A stretch of DNA of 64,000 nucleotides from Natrinema amylolyticum (GCF_020515625.1 NZ_JAIWPJ010000003.1:310001-374000); one strand, 5' to 3'. Positions 17,665-25,222 are shown, counted from the stretch's first letter. Made by a program: numbers and translations. The notes: generated by a model from the letters alone, not told the origin.

Positions 17665-17718
17665 GTTGGGCAGTGGTCGCACGACTCAACGCTGACACCG
17701 AACGGAAGCTTTTTACGA

Positions 17719-17737
17719 TTTTTAGGCCACCCTAGAA
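17719..17737. promoter_or_regulatory. Degenerate DtxR-type operator 7
   Basis: TTTTTAGGCCACCCTAGAA is an imperfect copy (the right half has CCTAGAA). It is 72 bases from operator 6 and 121 from operator 8, in an A/T-rich divergent promoter region. It may be a weaker auxiliary site. Confidence 0.5.
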
Positions 17738-17839
17738 CCAGGAACATCGACTATCACGCCCGGGGTGGTGGCCGAATATATTCATAACTTAAATGAAATT
17801 AATATAGCATGATACGGATCTATAGTAACATTTTTATTC

Positions 17840-17857
17840 TTTTAGGCCAGCCTAAAA
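17840..17857. promoter_or_regulatory. DtxR-type iron operator 8
   Basis: TTTTAGGCCAGCCTAAAA, five bases before an ATG at 17863, preceded by an A/T-rich stretch (ATTTTTATTC, 17830-17839). It controls the second synthetase and its leader frames. Confidence 0.83.
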
Positions 17858-17862
17858 ACCAT

Positions 17863-17910
17863 ATGGCATCGAAAACCGAACACGCTTCGCGTCCACAGGT
17901 ACCAGCATGA
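17863..17910 (+). CDS. Leader micro-ORF A (15 codons)
   Basis: ATG at 17863 encodes MASKTEHASRPQVPA and stops at TGA 17908-17910, which overlaps the ATG of the next small frame (ATGA). The start is five bases after operator 8, the spacing expected for a leaderless mRNA. A role in translational entry to the operon is possible. Confidence 0.4.
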   Translation: MASKTEHASRPQVPA

Positions 17911-18005
17911 CTGACTGGCCCGTACCTCACGACGCCCTCTTCGGCCAGCCAGTACGCCAGACGACCGACAGCGCGAACGCGACCACGACAGAGGTCGAAG
18001 TATGA
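17907..18005 (+). CDS. Micro-ORF B (32 codons) coupled to synthetase 2
   Basis: ATG at 17907 opens a 32-codon frame (MTDWPVPHDALFGQPVRQ...) that overlaps micro-ORF A at its start and the synthetase ATG (18002) at its end, both by ATGA. A chain of three overlapping frames is unlikely to be an accident, so this may be a real small protein of the siderophore operon. It is not recognised as a known family. Confidence 0.45.
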   Translation: MTDWPVPHDALFGQPVRQTTDSANATTTEVEV

Positions 18006-19819
18006 ACGGACGAGAGACGCTGACGACCGCACTCGAGACGGACAGATGGACCGACGTGAGCCACGACCTCCTCGTAAAGATGTTCGAGGAGTTCCTCTAC
18101 GAGGACCTGCTGGACCCCACCGAGACGGGGACCGACGGCGAGTGGATGCAGTATCGGCTCGACTACGGTGACGTGGCCTACCGGTTCGCCGCCCGGTCCC
18201 GACCCTTCGACAGCTACCGGGTCGATGCCGACAGCATCGAGCGCCGGGAGGGCGACGACTGGACCTCCGCGACCGATCCGGTTCAGTACCTCCTCGACGC
18301 CAGAGAAGCCCTCGGCGTGGCTCCCGAGACGGCGAGCCACCTCATCAGGGAGTACAACAACACGCTGGTCGCGGACGCCCACATCGACGCTCGGAAGGAG
18401 AACACCACCGAGAGCGTCCTCGACATGGACTACGCGGCCGTCGAGGGCGAGATGGAGGGCCACCCGTGGTTCACCATCAACAAGGGGCGCATCGGCTTCG
18501 GCTACGACGACTACCGGTCGTACGCCCCGGAACTCAAAGAACCGCAGTCGCTAGTCTGGATCGCCGCACACCGCGAGCGCGCCGACTTCCGGAGCGTCGA
18601 AGGGCTGGACTACGAGTCGCTGATGGACCAGCAGTTGGGCGACGCCGTGGCGTCGTTCGAGGACACCCTCCGGACCGAGGGCCACGACCCCGACGACTAC
18701 TACTTCCTGCCGGTCCACCAGTGGCAGTGGGACAACACCGTCGCCCAACTGTTCGCCAAGGACATCGCCAACGACGACATCGTTCCGCTCGGGACCGGCC
18801 CGAACACCTACCTCCCCCAGCAGTCGATTCGGACGTTCACGAACGTAGACGACCCCGAGAAACCCCACGTTAAGGTCCCCATCCGGGTGCTGAACACCAT
18901 CGTCTACCGCGGCCTGCCGGACGAGCAGGCGCTCGCCGCGCCCCGCGTCACCGAGTACGTCAAGTCGATTCGGGACGACGACCCCTACTTACGAGACGAC
19001 TGCGACCTCGTGTTGCCCGGCGAGATTGCGAGTCTCAACTATGACCACCCCGAGTTCTCGCAACTGGACGACGCGCCCTACCAGTACCACGAACTCCTCG
19101 GGTCGGTGTGGCGCGAGAGCGTCGCGGCCCTCGTGGACGACGACGAGCAGGTCCTGACACTCTCGGCGCTCATGCACCGGGACACCGACGGGACGCCCAT
19201 CGTCTCAAAACTCGCCGACCGGGCCGGGTCGTCCATCGACCAGTGGCTGGCCGACTGCTTCGACGTCCTGCTCCCGCCGCTGCTCCACTACCTTTATCGC
19301 TACGGGATGGTGTTCATGCCCCACGGGACGAACACGATGCTCGTCCTGCAGGACGGTCAGCCGACCCGGCTCGCCATCAAGGACTACGTAGACGAAATTG
19401 CGGTCAGCGAGGAGTGGCTCCCGGAACTCGACCGACTCCCCGACGGCCTGTACGAACACGACGACATCATCCACCAGCGGCCGCCCGAGGGACTGTGCCA
19501 GCACATCGTCGGCACGCTGTTCGTCTGCGTGCTCCGGTACGTCGCCGACCTGTTGAACCGGGAGGAGGGCTACGATGAGGAGCGTCTCTGGCGGCAGGTC
19601 CGGGCCAGCATCGAGCGCTACCAGTCGCAGGTCCCGGAACTAGAAGAGCGGTTCGAGTTGTTCGACCTGTTCAAGCCGGAGTTCGACAAGGTGTGTCTGA
19701 ACCGCAACCGGATGGTTGAGTACGGCTACGACATCGACCACGAACCGCCCGAGGTCAACGCCCACGGCACAGTCTCGAACGCGCTGGCGGACCTCGAACC
19801 CGCGGAGCGCGACGACTGA
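18002..19819 (+). CDS. IucA/IucC-family NIS siderophore synthetase 2
   Basis: 605-residue paralogue of synthetase 1, expected to add the second hydroxamate arm to the citrate mono-amide. Family segments visible are HPWFTINKGRIGFGYDDY (about residue 155), LPVHQWQWDNTV (about 236), PQQSIRTFTN with HVKVPIRVLNTIVYRGLP (about 275-310), FMPHGTNTMLVL (about 438) and the C-terminal LFKPEFDKVCLNRNRM. It is preceded by two overlapping micro-ORFs and operator 8. Codon style is CTCGAA-rich like the preceding foreign-looking genes. The remains of a third family member lie 430 bases downstream. Confidence 0.9.
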   Translation: MNGRETLTTALETDRWTDVSHDLLVKMFEEFLYEDLLDPTETGTDGEWMQYRLDYGDVAYRFAARSRPFDSYRVDADSIERREGDDWTSATDPVQYLLDAREALGVAPETASHLIREYNNTLVADAHIDARKENTTESVLDMDYAAVEGEMEGHPWFTINKGRIGFGYDDYRSYAPELKEPQSLVWIAAHRERADFRSVEGLDYESLMDQQLGDAVASFEDTLRTEGHDPDDYYFLPVHQWQWDNTVAQLFAKDIANDDIVPLGTGPNTYLPQQSIRTFTNVDDPEKPHVKVPIRVLNTIVYRGLPDEQALAAPRVTEYVKSIRDDDPYLRDDCDLVLPGEIASLNYDHPEFSQLDDAPYQYHELLGSVWRESVAALVDDDEQVLTLSALMHRDTDGTPIVSKLADRAGSSIDQWLADCFDVLLPPLLHYLYRYGMVFMPHGTNTMLVLQDGQPTRLAIKDYVDEIAVSEEWLPELDRLPDGLYEHDDIIHQRPPEGLCQHIVGTLFVCVLRYVADLLNREEGYDEERLWRQVRASIERYQSQVPELEERFELFDLFKPEFDKVCLNRNRMVEYGYDIDHEPPEVNAHGTVSNALADLEPAERDD

Positions 19820-19891
19820 CGACCGGACGACCGGACGTCCGTCACCTCCGATTCGGGGACCTCCCAGTCTGCCTTCGATTTCGTGGTTCGG

Positions 19892-20243
19892 CTACGACGA
19901 GAATCGAGAACGACCGTCCACAGCGACTACTTCGGGACGATTTCGGGGTCCGGCGTGTCGGTGACCGTCCACCTCGAACACGTCGGCCAGCAGTTGCTCG
20001 GTCACGACCTCACAGGGCGGTCCCCAATCGTAGCGTTCTCCGTCGTCCATCGCGACGAGGTAGTCGGCGAACCGGGCGGCCTGCTCGATGTCGTGGAGGA
20101 CGACTGCGATCGTGACGCCCTCCTCCTCATCGAGTTTCCTGACGACCTCCATCACTCGCAGTTGGTGGTGGAAGTCGAGGAACGTGGTAGGTTCGTCCAG
20201 CAGGAGGACGTCGGTGTCCTGCGCGAGGACCATCGAAATCCAG
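19892..20243 (-). pseudogene. Truncated siderophore ABC transporter ATPase (3' part only)
   Basis: The minus strand encodes the last third of an FecE/FepC-type ATPase: AWISMVLAQDTD, Walker B LLLDEPTTFLD and the H-loop VVLHD, ending normally at 19892. The Walker A and signature motifs are absent because homology stops abruptly at about 20243, where sequence of a different gene begins on the other strand. The product cannot bind ATP properly. It is likely the remnant of the uptake system that served the binding protein at 10.2 kb. Confidence 0.8.
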
Positions 20244-20609
20244 GCGAGTGCTCTCGAAACTGGTCGACCGCTCCGACCTCGAACTCGACGCGTGGCTCGA
20301 CGAACTGTTCGCCACGATGCTGCCGCCGCTGCTGCACTCCCTCTACCGGTACGGGACCGCCATCACGACTACCCGGAGGAACGGTTCTGGGGGCAGGTCC
20401 GGGCCGCGATCGAGGACTACCACGAGCGGTTCCCCGAGCTCGAGGACCGGTTCGAGCTGTTCGACCTGCTCGAGCCGACGTTCCCGAAGCTGATCCTGAA
20501 CCGCAATCGGATCGTGGACGTCGGCTACGGCGACCTCCTCGAGCGACCCCACGCCATCGAGCACGGCACCGTACCGAACCCGCTGTCCGAGGTCGAATCC
20601 GAGCGGTGA
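20244..20609 (+). pseudogene. Remnant of a third IucA/IucC synthetase (internal deletion, frameshift)
   Basis: From 20248 one frame reads LSKLVDRSDLELDAWLDELF and on to LLHSLYRYG, matching residues about 400-435 of synthetase 2. From about 20364 another frame resumes with YPEERFWGQVRAAIEDYHER through FELFDLLEPTFPKLILNRNR, matching its last 85 residues. About 90 residues between the two parts are missing, and everything before the first part is gone. CTCGAG-rich codons (three in the last 250 bases) match dat/ddc, suggesting this is the host's original last gene. Confidence 0.82.
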
Positions 20610-20910
20610 CCTGCCGCCGGACGCGTCGCTCATCGATCCGAGTACTCGACCCGGGGCTACGAGCGAGAGCGCAATGTGGACCAACGTCGAAATTCGACCG
20701 CTCACGGATGAATATCGGTATACAGGAATCCCCCACTGATGGTACGACATCCGGACTCTGAAAGGGCGAGTGTTGCACCCGCGAGCGAACGACGTGAGCG
20801 AGCGGCTCTTTTTCGGTCCAGACTTTTTGCGTCAGCGCGGGACCGATGGTCCCGCGAGCCGTGCGAACGGACGCTTTGTCCGTGAGCAAAGAGAGTGAAA
20901 ACGGTCGGTC
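20610..20910. other. Intergenic region with two perfect hairpins
   Basis: No gene is seen. There are two inverted repeats: CGCGGGACC-gat-GGTCCCGCG (20836-20856) and ACGGAC-gcttt-GTCCGT (20867-20883). They lie just beyond the SufU stop codon (minus strand) and could act as processing or termination structures, or be a scar of rearrangement near the broken locus edge. Confidence 0.45.
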
Positions 20911-21330
20911 TTAGTCCTCGGTCGTCGTCTTGTCGACGTCGAGTTCGCCCTGGTAGATCTCCGCGCCGTCCTGTGCGACCTTCTCGGCCAACACGGCGCA
21001 CTTGATTCGCATCGGCGAGATTTCGACGCCGAGCATGTCGACGATGTCGTCGCGATCCATCTCGTGGAGTTCCTCGAGCGTCGCTCCGACGAGTTCGCCC
21101 GAGAGCAGGCTGGCGGAAGCCTGGCTGATCGCACAGCCATCGCCCCGGAAGGCGATCCGCTCGATCGTCTCCTCGTCGTCGGCGAGTTGGACGTCCATCC
21201 GAATCTCGTCGCCGCACATCGGGTTCTCGCCGATGTGAGTGAACGTCGGATCCTCGAGTTCCCCGTAGTTGCGCGGGTTCTTGTAGTGGTCGAGGATCTG
21301 CTGTCGGTACATATCGGAGCCCAGTCCCAT
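20911..21330 (-). CDS. sufU: Iron-sulfur cluster assembly scaffold SufU
   Basis: 139-residue IscU/SufU-family protein that receives sulfur from SufS and helps assemble Fe-S clusters. The three Cys ligands are visible in NPMCGDEI, GDGCAIS and IKCAVLAEK, with the Asp next to the first Cys. The insertion before the third Cys (SGELVGATLEELHEMDRDD) is of the SufU kind. The cognate SufS is encoded 4 kb away on the same strand. ATG at 21330 is used; ATG at 21312 is an alternative. The acidic C-terminal tail is halophile-typical. Confidence 0.92.
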   Translation of the reverse strand: MGLGSDMYRQQILDHYKNPRNYGELEDPTFTHIGENPMCGDEIRMDVQLADDEETIERIAFRGDGCAISQASASLLSGELVGATLEELHEMDRDDIVDMLGVEISPMRIKCAVLAEKVAQDGAEIYQGELDVDKTTTED

Positions 21331-21547
21331 CGTTGGATACGGATAGGCGAGTGACTTGTAAAAGGGTTCCGGGGCCGAAACGAGTGGACGGCCGCGTTCG
21401 GCGCGTTCGGCCGCTCGAGCGGCCGCGAGTGGTCGCTCGGGTCGTCGAAAACACTCCAGTTACCGAGTCACCGGATATCGTCCCTCGATGCAGCGGCTAT
21501 CGATCGTCGGTCCGTCGCGTTCGCGAAACGGTTGGGAACTGGCGGTG

Positions 21548-21796
21548 CTACGCTGCGCCCCGGTCGACAGGCGGATTCAGGTAGCAGGCGTCGACGACCG
21601 CGAGTCCACCGACGACCGCCGTACCCAGCAGGGTCTGCGCCACCGACAGCTCCAGTACGGTCGCGGCGACCAGTGCAACCGCGAACGCGAGCGGGATGAT
21701 CCCTAACAGGAGATCGTACCGGCTCGCCGCGGTGAGAACGTCGACCAGGGTCTCGACGGGATCCCGTTCGGGACGGCCGATTCGTTTCTCGTACAT
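21548..21796 (-). CDS. Small two-helix membrane protein
   Basis: 82 residues with a charged N terminus (MYEKRIGRPERDPVETLVDV) and two hydrophobic helices (about residues 31-51 and 53-72). The composition and a start followed by a conserved-looking acidic/aromatic segment look genuine. No family is recognised. It stands alone between sufU and the HD-hydrolase gene, both on the same strand. Confidence 0.6.
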   Translation of the reverse strand: MYEKRIGRPERDPVETLVDVLTAASRYDLLLGIIPLAFAVALVAATVLELSVAQTLLGTAVVGGLAVVDACYLNPPVDRGAA

Positions 21797-21899
21797 GCGT
21801 TCTCACCTCGGCAGTCCGCGGCTACGGCGCTGAGTCTCAAAACTCTTTCCGCGTTTATCGTTTATTTCTGAAGGGACGCGGTCGACGTTCCCGAGTCCG

Positions 21900-22532
21900 T
21901 CACGCGTCACCGGCGACCTCCCTATCGAATCGCTCGAGAAACTCGCGGACGAACGCCGCGCGATCGGCAGCGAGTTCGCGGCCCGCGTCCGTCCGCATGC
22001 GCTCGGGAAGGTCAAGGATCTTCTCGTAGAAATGGTTGTACTGCGTCGCGCCGGCGTCGGTGTCGTCGTCGGCGACCGGCAGCGCCGGGTCGTGAATCGG
22101 CGAGCCGAGGTCCCCGCCGTGAGCGAACGTCCGGGCGATGCCGACCGCGCCCAGCGCGTCGAGGTCGTCCGCGTCGGCGACGACTTTCGCCTCGAGCGTC
22201 GCAGGTTTGATCTCGTTCGAGTAGCGATGAGTGCGGACGCAGTGCTGAACGCGCTCGATCGTCTCCGCGGTCGCACCGAGATCGCCCAGAATCTCTCCGG
22301 CCTCCCGCGCCCCCCAGACCGCGTGGTCGTCGATCTCGCCGCGATCCTCCCTGTCGCGGCCGATATCGTGGCAGAGGACGCCGAGCCGGACGATCCGCTC
22401 GTCGACGGGTTCGGGATGGCGGTCGACGAGCGTCTCGGCGAGGGCTTCGACCCGCTGGACGTGGTGCCAGTCGTGGGCCGGCGGCGCGTCCTCGAAATAC
22501 GGGCGGACACGGGAGCGGACTGCCTCGAGCAT
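21900..22532 (-). CDS. HD-domain metal-dependent phosphohydrolase
   Basis: 210-residue HD-superfamily protein. The metal site is visible as HDWHHVQRV (first His), LCHDIGRD (HD doublet) and the later VADADDLDALG (Asp); such enzymes cleave nucleotides or phosphoesters. The similarity is to the YedJ/PF01966 group of uncharacterised HD hydrolases. ATG at 22532 (MLEAVRSRVRPYF) is preferred over an in-frame start at 22586, which adds an Arg-rich extension unlike the rest of the protein. The substrate is unknown. Confidence 0.82.
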   Translation of the reverse strand: MLEAVRSRVRPYFEDAPPAHDWHHVQRVEALAETLVDRHPEPVDERIVRLGVLCHDIGRDREDRGEIDDHAVWGAREAGEILGDLGATAETIERVQHCVRTHRYSNEIKPATLEAKVVADADDLDALGAVGIARTFAHGGDLGSPIHDPALPVADDDTDAGATQYNHFYEKILDLPERMRTDAGRELAADRAAFVREFLERFDREVAGDA

Positions 22533-22673
22533 CGTCGAACGGTTTCGGCGGCGGAGAAATAAACGCGCCGTCCTCGAGCGACCCACGGCGGACGGAAGAC
22601 GAGCGGAGTCGATCGGTCATCGCCCGCGATCGTTCGCGGTCGCCGTCCGATCGCGAGCTCGCCGGTCAGCGGG

Positions 22674-23123
22674 TCACTGCGACGGCTTCTGGACGATCGC
22701 GAACCAGAACTCCTCGATCGACTGGATGAATTCGACGAAATCCTCTGGTTCGACCGGCTTCTGCATGTAGCTGTCCGCCTCGAGGCCGTGCGACTGGACG
22801 ACCTTCTCCCCCGCGTCCGAACTGGTGAGCACGACGACCGGAATCTCGGCCAGCACCGGGTCGTTTTTCAGTTCCGAGAGGACGTCGATCCCGCTCTTGC
22901 CGGGCAACTGGGGCTCGAGGAGGACGATGTCCGGGCGCGGTTCGTCTACGTATTCGTTTCGCTGATGGACGAAATCGAGCGCCGATTCGCCATCGGAAAC
23001 GGTGTGAATGGTGTTCAGGAGTTTCGCGTCCCTGAACTGCTCCTCGAAGAGCCGGCTGTCGCCGGGATTCGGTTCGACCAACAGGATATCGATCTGTTCT
23101 GTTCGCTCGTCTTCCGTGGGCAT
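22674..23123 (-). CDS. Degenerate receiver-domain (CheY-like) protein
   Basis: 149-residue stand-alone response-regulator fold of the Rcp1 type. The order is intact: acidic start ILLVEPNPGD, switch Thr in VVVLTSS, and Lys in MQKPVEP. Two key positions are changed: the second acidic residue of the pocket is Pro (residue 18), and the phospho-acceptor Asp is Glu (residue 70, in VLLEPQLPGKSG). It may be a constitutively active or phosphorylation-independent receiver. ATG at 23123 is preferred; GTG at 23129 is possible. No output domain and no neighbouring kinase are seen. Confidence 0.8.
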   Translation of the reverse strand: MPTEDERTEQIDILLVEPNPGDSRLFEEQFRDAKLLNTIHTVSDGESALDFVHQRNEYVDEPRPDIVLLEPQLPGKSGIDVLSELKNDPVLAEIPVVVLTSSDAGEKVVQSHGLEADSYMQKPVEPEDFVEFIQSIEEFWFAIVQKPSQ

Positions 23124-23314
23124 CTGCACACTGTATTATGTGCGCGGGTAAAACGTCGGTGTCATGCTCGGTGAACAGTCTCCGCGTCTGTCCACTGTCT
23201 CGGCGTCGCCCTTGAGCGCTCGACCGAGCGCTATCGGTACTGAACCCCCGAGAGTGCGAGCCGGTATGCGATTATTCCGGGCTTGCTCGAGTCGTGTGCA
23301 TCATTTCTACAGTC

Positions 23315-23520
23315 GATTAGCAGTAGATTTGAGCTACCCACCGCTAAAGCGGTGGGATTCAGCGTGGACTCCCGTTCTGGCCGCAGTTAAGGCAGGAGAA
23401 TAGCCTCCGTTCACGTTTAACATCCCGCTGTTCAAGCGCACACCCAAGGGTGCGCCTCCGTCGCCCCCAGTTTGGTTGCGACGGAGATACCGCAACCCAA
23501 TGTTCTTCGCAGCGTTGTAG
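23315..23520 (-). ncRNA. Predicted omega/sotRNA guide RNA of the TnpB element
   Basis: By analogy with haloarchaeal IS1341-type genes, whose 3' ends give sense-overlapping transcripts, an RNA from the last part of tnpB should end in the hairpin at 23337-23356. It would carry host sequence beyond it (minus strand, below 23334) as its guide. Boundaries are estimates; only the hairpin and gene context are seen. Confidence 0.4.
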
Positions 23521-24587
23521 TCAGCGTGGTTCTCATACCCGCACTTCAGGCACTCAAACGCTTCGCTATCCCGATTATCAGGGTGCGTGAACCCACAGTG
23601 CGAGCAACGCCGCGATGTGTTTTCAGGGTCAACCTGCTCCACATCAATACCGTGTTCCTCAGCTTTGTACTCCACGTAGTCGTACAGACGATCGAACGCC
23701 CACTTGTGCCCCCATGACGCGCCAGTTCGCTCGCGAATGTCGGTCAAATCCTCGAACGCGATGACCGAACATCCGTTCTCACGGGCTTCCGCGACGAGTT
23801 CATTGCTGATGCGGTGGAGCATCAGTTTGAACCGACCTTTCTCCTTCCGCCCGACTGATTGGATGTTTTCGTGCGCCCAGCGCGTGCCGCACTGTTGGAG
23901 GTCGCCACGGCGTTTCTCGTACTCGCGCCGACAGTGGTCGAACTCGTCGCCCGTCCTGAACGTACCCGTGCTGGTGACGGCGAGGTTGTTCACGCCGAGG
24001 TCAACCCCGAGAACCGTTCCGTTCTCGGTGGTCGCCTTCTCCGACGTATCAGACTCCACGTCCTTCTTGCAGTGGATGTGAAGTACCCAATCGCCGTCTC
24101 GGTAGTGCAGTTCCGCACCCGTCGTTTCGTACGCGTCTGAAAACAAGTACTCCGAGTGCGGCGTGTCACTCTCCTCGTCGGGCAGTACGTAGTTGGCTTC
24201 CACGCGACCGTCCGTGGTGGCGAGGGTTACGTAGTCGTCGTGGAACGTTGCGGTGCGCTTGTCGTAGACGACGTGTGGGCTGGTGAACGTGGGTTTGCTG
24301 GCTTTCTTCCCGTTCTTCCAGCGGGCGACGACGCTCTTGCAGGCTTCGGCGGCCTTGTTCCGAGCGGCTTGTACTAGTCCACCGTTGAAACCGTCCGTCT
24401 GCTCACGCACATCGTCGTAGGTTTCGTCGTCTAGCGTTGTTTTGCTGGTGGTGATGTATTCGCCTTGGAAGGCGTGGTCGACGACGTACTGTGCCGACCA
24501 GAGGAACGTGTCGACGGTGTCTTCGAGGAGTGCGGCGTCGTCGCTGTCCACGTCGAGCGCAACGGGGACGGTACGCCGCACATCCAT
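23334..24587 (-). CDS. tnpB: TnpB RNA-guided endonuclease (IS605-type)
   Basis: 417-residue TnpB, full length. RuvC-like catalytic residues are present in [11 protein letters not shown] (Asp), [10 protein letters not shown] (Glu) and [11 protein letters not shown] (Asp). The zinc ribbon is CSHCGF...CLKCGY. TnpB cuts DNA guided by an RNA made from the element's own 3' end. The last codons (ESHRFSGG) are encoded by the right-end hairpin itself, so coding sequence and guide RNA overlap. All catalytic residues are intact, so the protein may be active although the mobilising TnpA is missing. Confidence 0.93.
   Translation of the reverse strand: MDVRRTVPVALDVDSDDAALLEDTVDTFLWSAQYVVDHAFQGEYITTSKTTLDDETYDDVREQTDGFNGGLVQAARNKAAEACKSVVARWKNGKKASKPTFTSPHVVYDKRTATFHDDYVTLATTDGRVEANYVLPDEESDTPHSEYLFSDAYETTGAELHYRDGDWVLHIHCKKDVESDTSEKATTENGTVLGVDLGVNNLAVTSTGTFRTGDEFDHCRREYEKRRGDLQQCGTRWAHENIQSVGRKEKGRFKLMLHRISNELVAEARENGCSVIAFEDLTDIRERTGASWGHKWAFDRLYDYVEYKAEEHGIDVEQVDPENTSRRCSHCGFTHPDNRDSEAFECLKCGYENHADYNAAKNIGLRYLRRNQTGGDGGAPLGVRLNSGMLNVNGGYSPALTAARTGVHAESHRFSGG
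23337..23356 (-). repeat. TnpB right-end hairpin
   Basis: CCCACCGC-TAAA-GCGGTGGG, a perfect 8-bp stem with a 4-base loop. It lies at the very 3' end of tnpB and is typical of IS605-family right ends, where it forms the 3' stem of the guide RNA just before the guide segment. Confidence 0.8.
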
Positions 24588-24674
24588 ATCTTATATGTAG
24601 TAATTGGATTTCTTAACTGTTGGGGAGTCGGCCTGCCACTGTAGCGTGGTTTGATTCAGCAGTGACGGATTCAT

Positions 24675-24750
24675 CCCACGTTCACAAGACCGAAGGTCTT
24701 GTGCAGCCCATCAGAACGCGGAGCGTTCTGAGGACGGCTAAAGCTGTGGG
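24675..24750. repeat. Compound hairpin at the presumed left end of the TnpB element
   Basis: Outer arms CCCAC (24675-24679) and GTGGG (24746-24750) enclose two perfect hairpins: CACAAGACC-gaa-GGTCTTGTG (24683-24703) and CAGAACGC-gga-GCGTTCTG (24712-24730). The right arm is followed by TTTTCTCC. This is probably the left-end fold of the insertion element. Confidence 0.6.
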
Positions 24751-24797
24751 TTTTCTCCTGTATCTCGTATAAGTCGCCATGCGATGACAATCATAAC

Positions 24798-24893
24798 GGA
24801 AGCCGATCTCCAAACGCGCAAGCGGCGGGGGGCACGTCTCGAAATGCCCCGGGTGCTCAAGACACCCGAGACTGGCTTCCAACCCGAGAGGGT
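24798..24893 (+). ncRNA. Candidate structured RNA with its own TATA box
   Basis: Outer arms GGAAGCC (24798-24804) and GGCTTCC (24874-24880) enclose two hairpins: GGGGCA/TGCCCC (24829-24850) and CGGGTG-ctcaaga-CACCCG (24850-24868). A third hairpin with a GNRA loop follows (ACCC-GAGA-GGGT, 24882-24893). TATAAG at 24768-24773 lies at the right distance to start transcription near 24797. No known RNA family is recognised. It could instead belong to the flanking insertion element. Confidence 0.42.
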
Positions 24894-25018
24894 CCGAAAG
24901 CCATGAACGCGTACATTCTATCGGGATATAAACGTCCCGAACGACGGTGGAATCAACGCCGACGACCAGCGACTGCGCCCGATTCCCGGGACCGTCCGCG
25001 CCGTCGCCGAGGGTCGCG

Positions 25019-25222
25019 ATGACCGGCCGCGATGAACGGATCGATCCGGCCAGCGCGACGACGGAGCCGGCCGACGACGCGGCGGACGCGGCCGAGTGGT
25101 CGCTCCCCGACTGCCCCCGCTGCGGACGTCCCGTCTGGGTAGTGACCGTGACCGGTCCCACCGACGGCACCGCCTCCCCCTGTGGCTGTTCCGTACTGCC
25201 GGGGAGCCTCGAGCGCGACTAG
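25019..25222 (+). CDS. Small zinc-ribbon protein
   Basis: 67 residues with one CPRCGRP knuckle and a second CGC cluster, of the kind common among haloarchaeal zinc-binding micro-proteins. The N-terminal half is Ala/Asp/Glu-rich and probably disordered. ATG at 25019 is used. A GTG at 24947 in the same frame would add 24 residues, and a TATA-like GATATAAAC at 24925-24933 does not clearly favour either start. The function is unknown. Confidence 0.6.
   Translation: MTGRDERIDPASATTEPADDAADAAEWSLPDCPRCGRPVWVVTVTGPTDGTASPCGCSVLPGSLERD

Larger units (their letters stand above)
23334..24765 (-). mobile_element. IS200/IS605-superfamily TnpB-only element (approximate ends)
   Basis: A tnpB gene (IS1341 type) without a tnpA transposase. 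The right end carries the hairpin at 23337-23356, and the probable left end carries a related, imperfect sequence (GGCTAAAGCTGTGGG, 24736-24750; its complement shares the core GCTTTAGC with the right end). Exact termini and target site cannot be fixed from one copy. It lies between the receiver gene and the zinc-ribbon/sufS genes. Confidence 0.6.

Noticed and set aside
19883-20761. Plus-strand frame of 292 codons across the broken genes
   Set aside because: It joins antisense of the truncated ATPase to out-of-frame synthetase remnant; a chance fusion.
24588-24765. TnpA (Y1 transposase) gene for the TnpB element
   Set aside because: No frame with an HUH motif or the Y1 pattern on either strand around the element.
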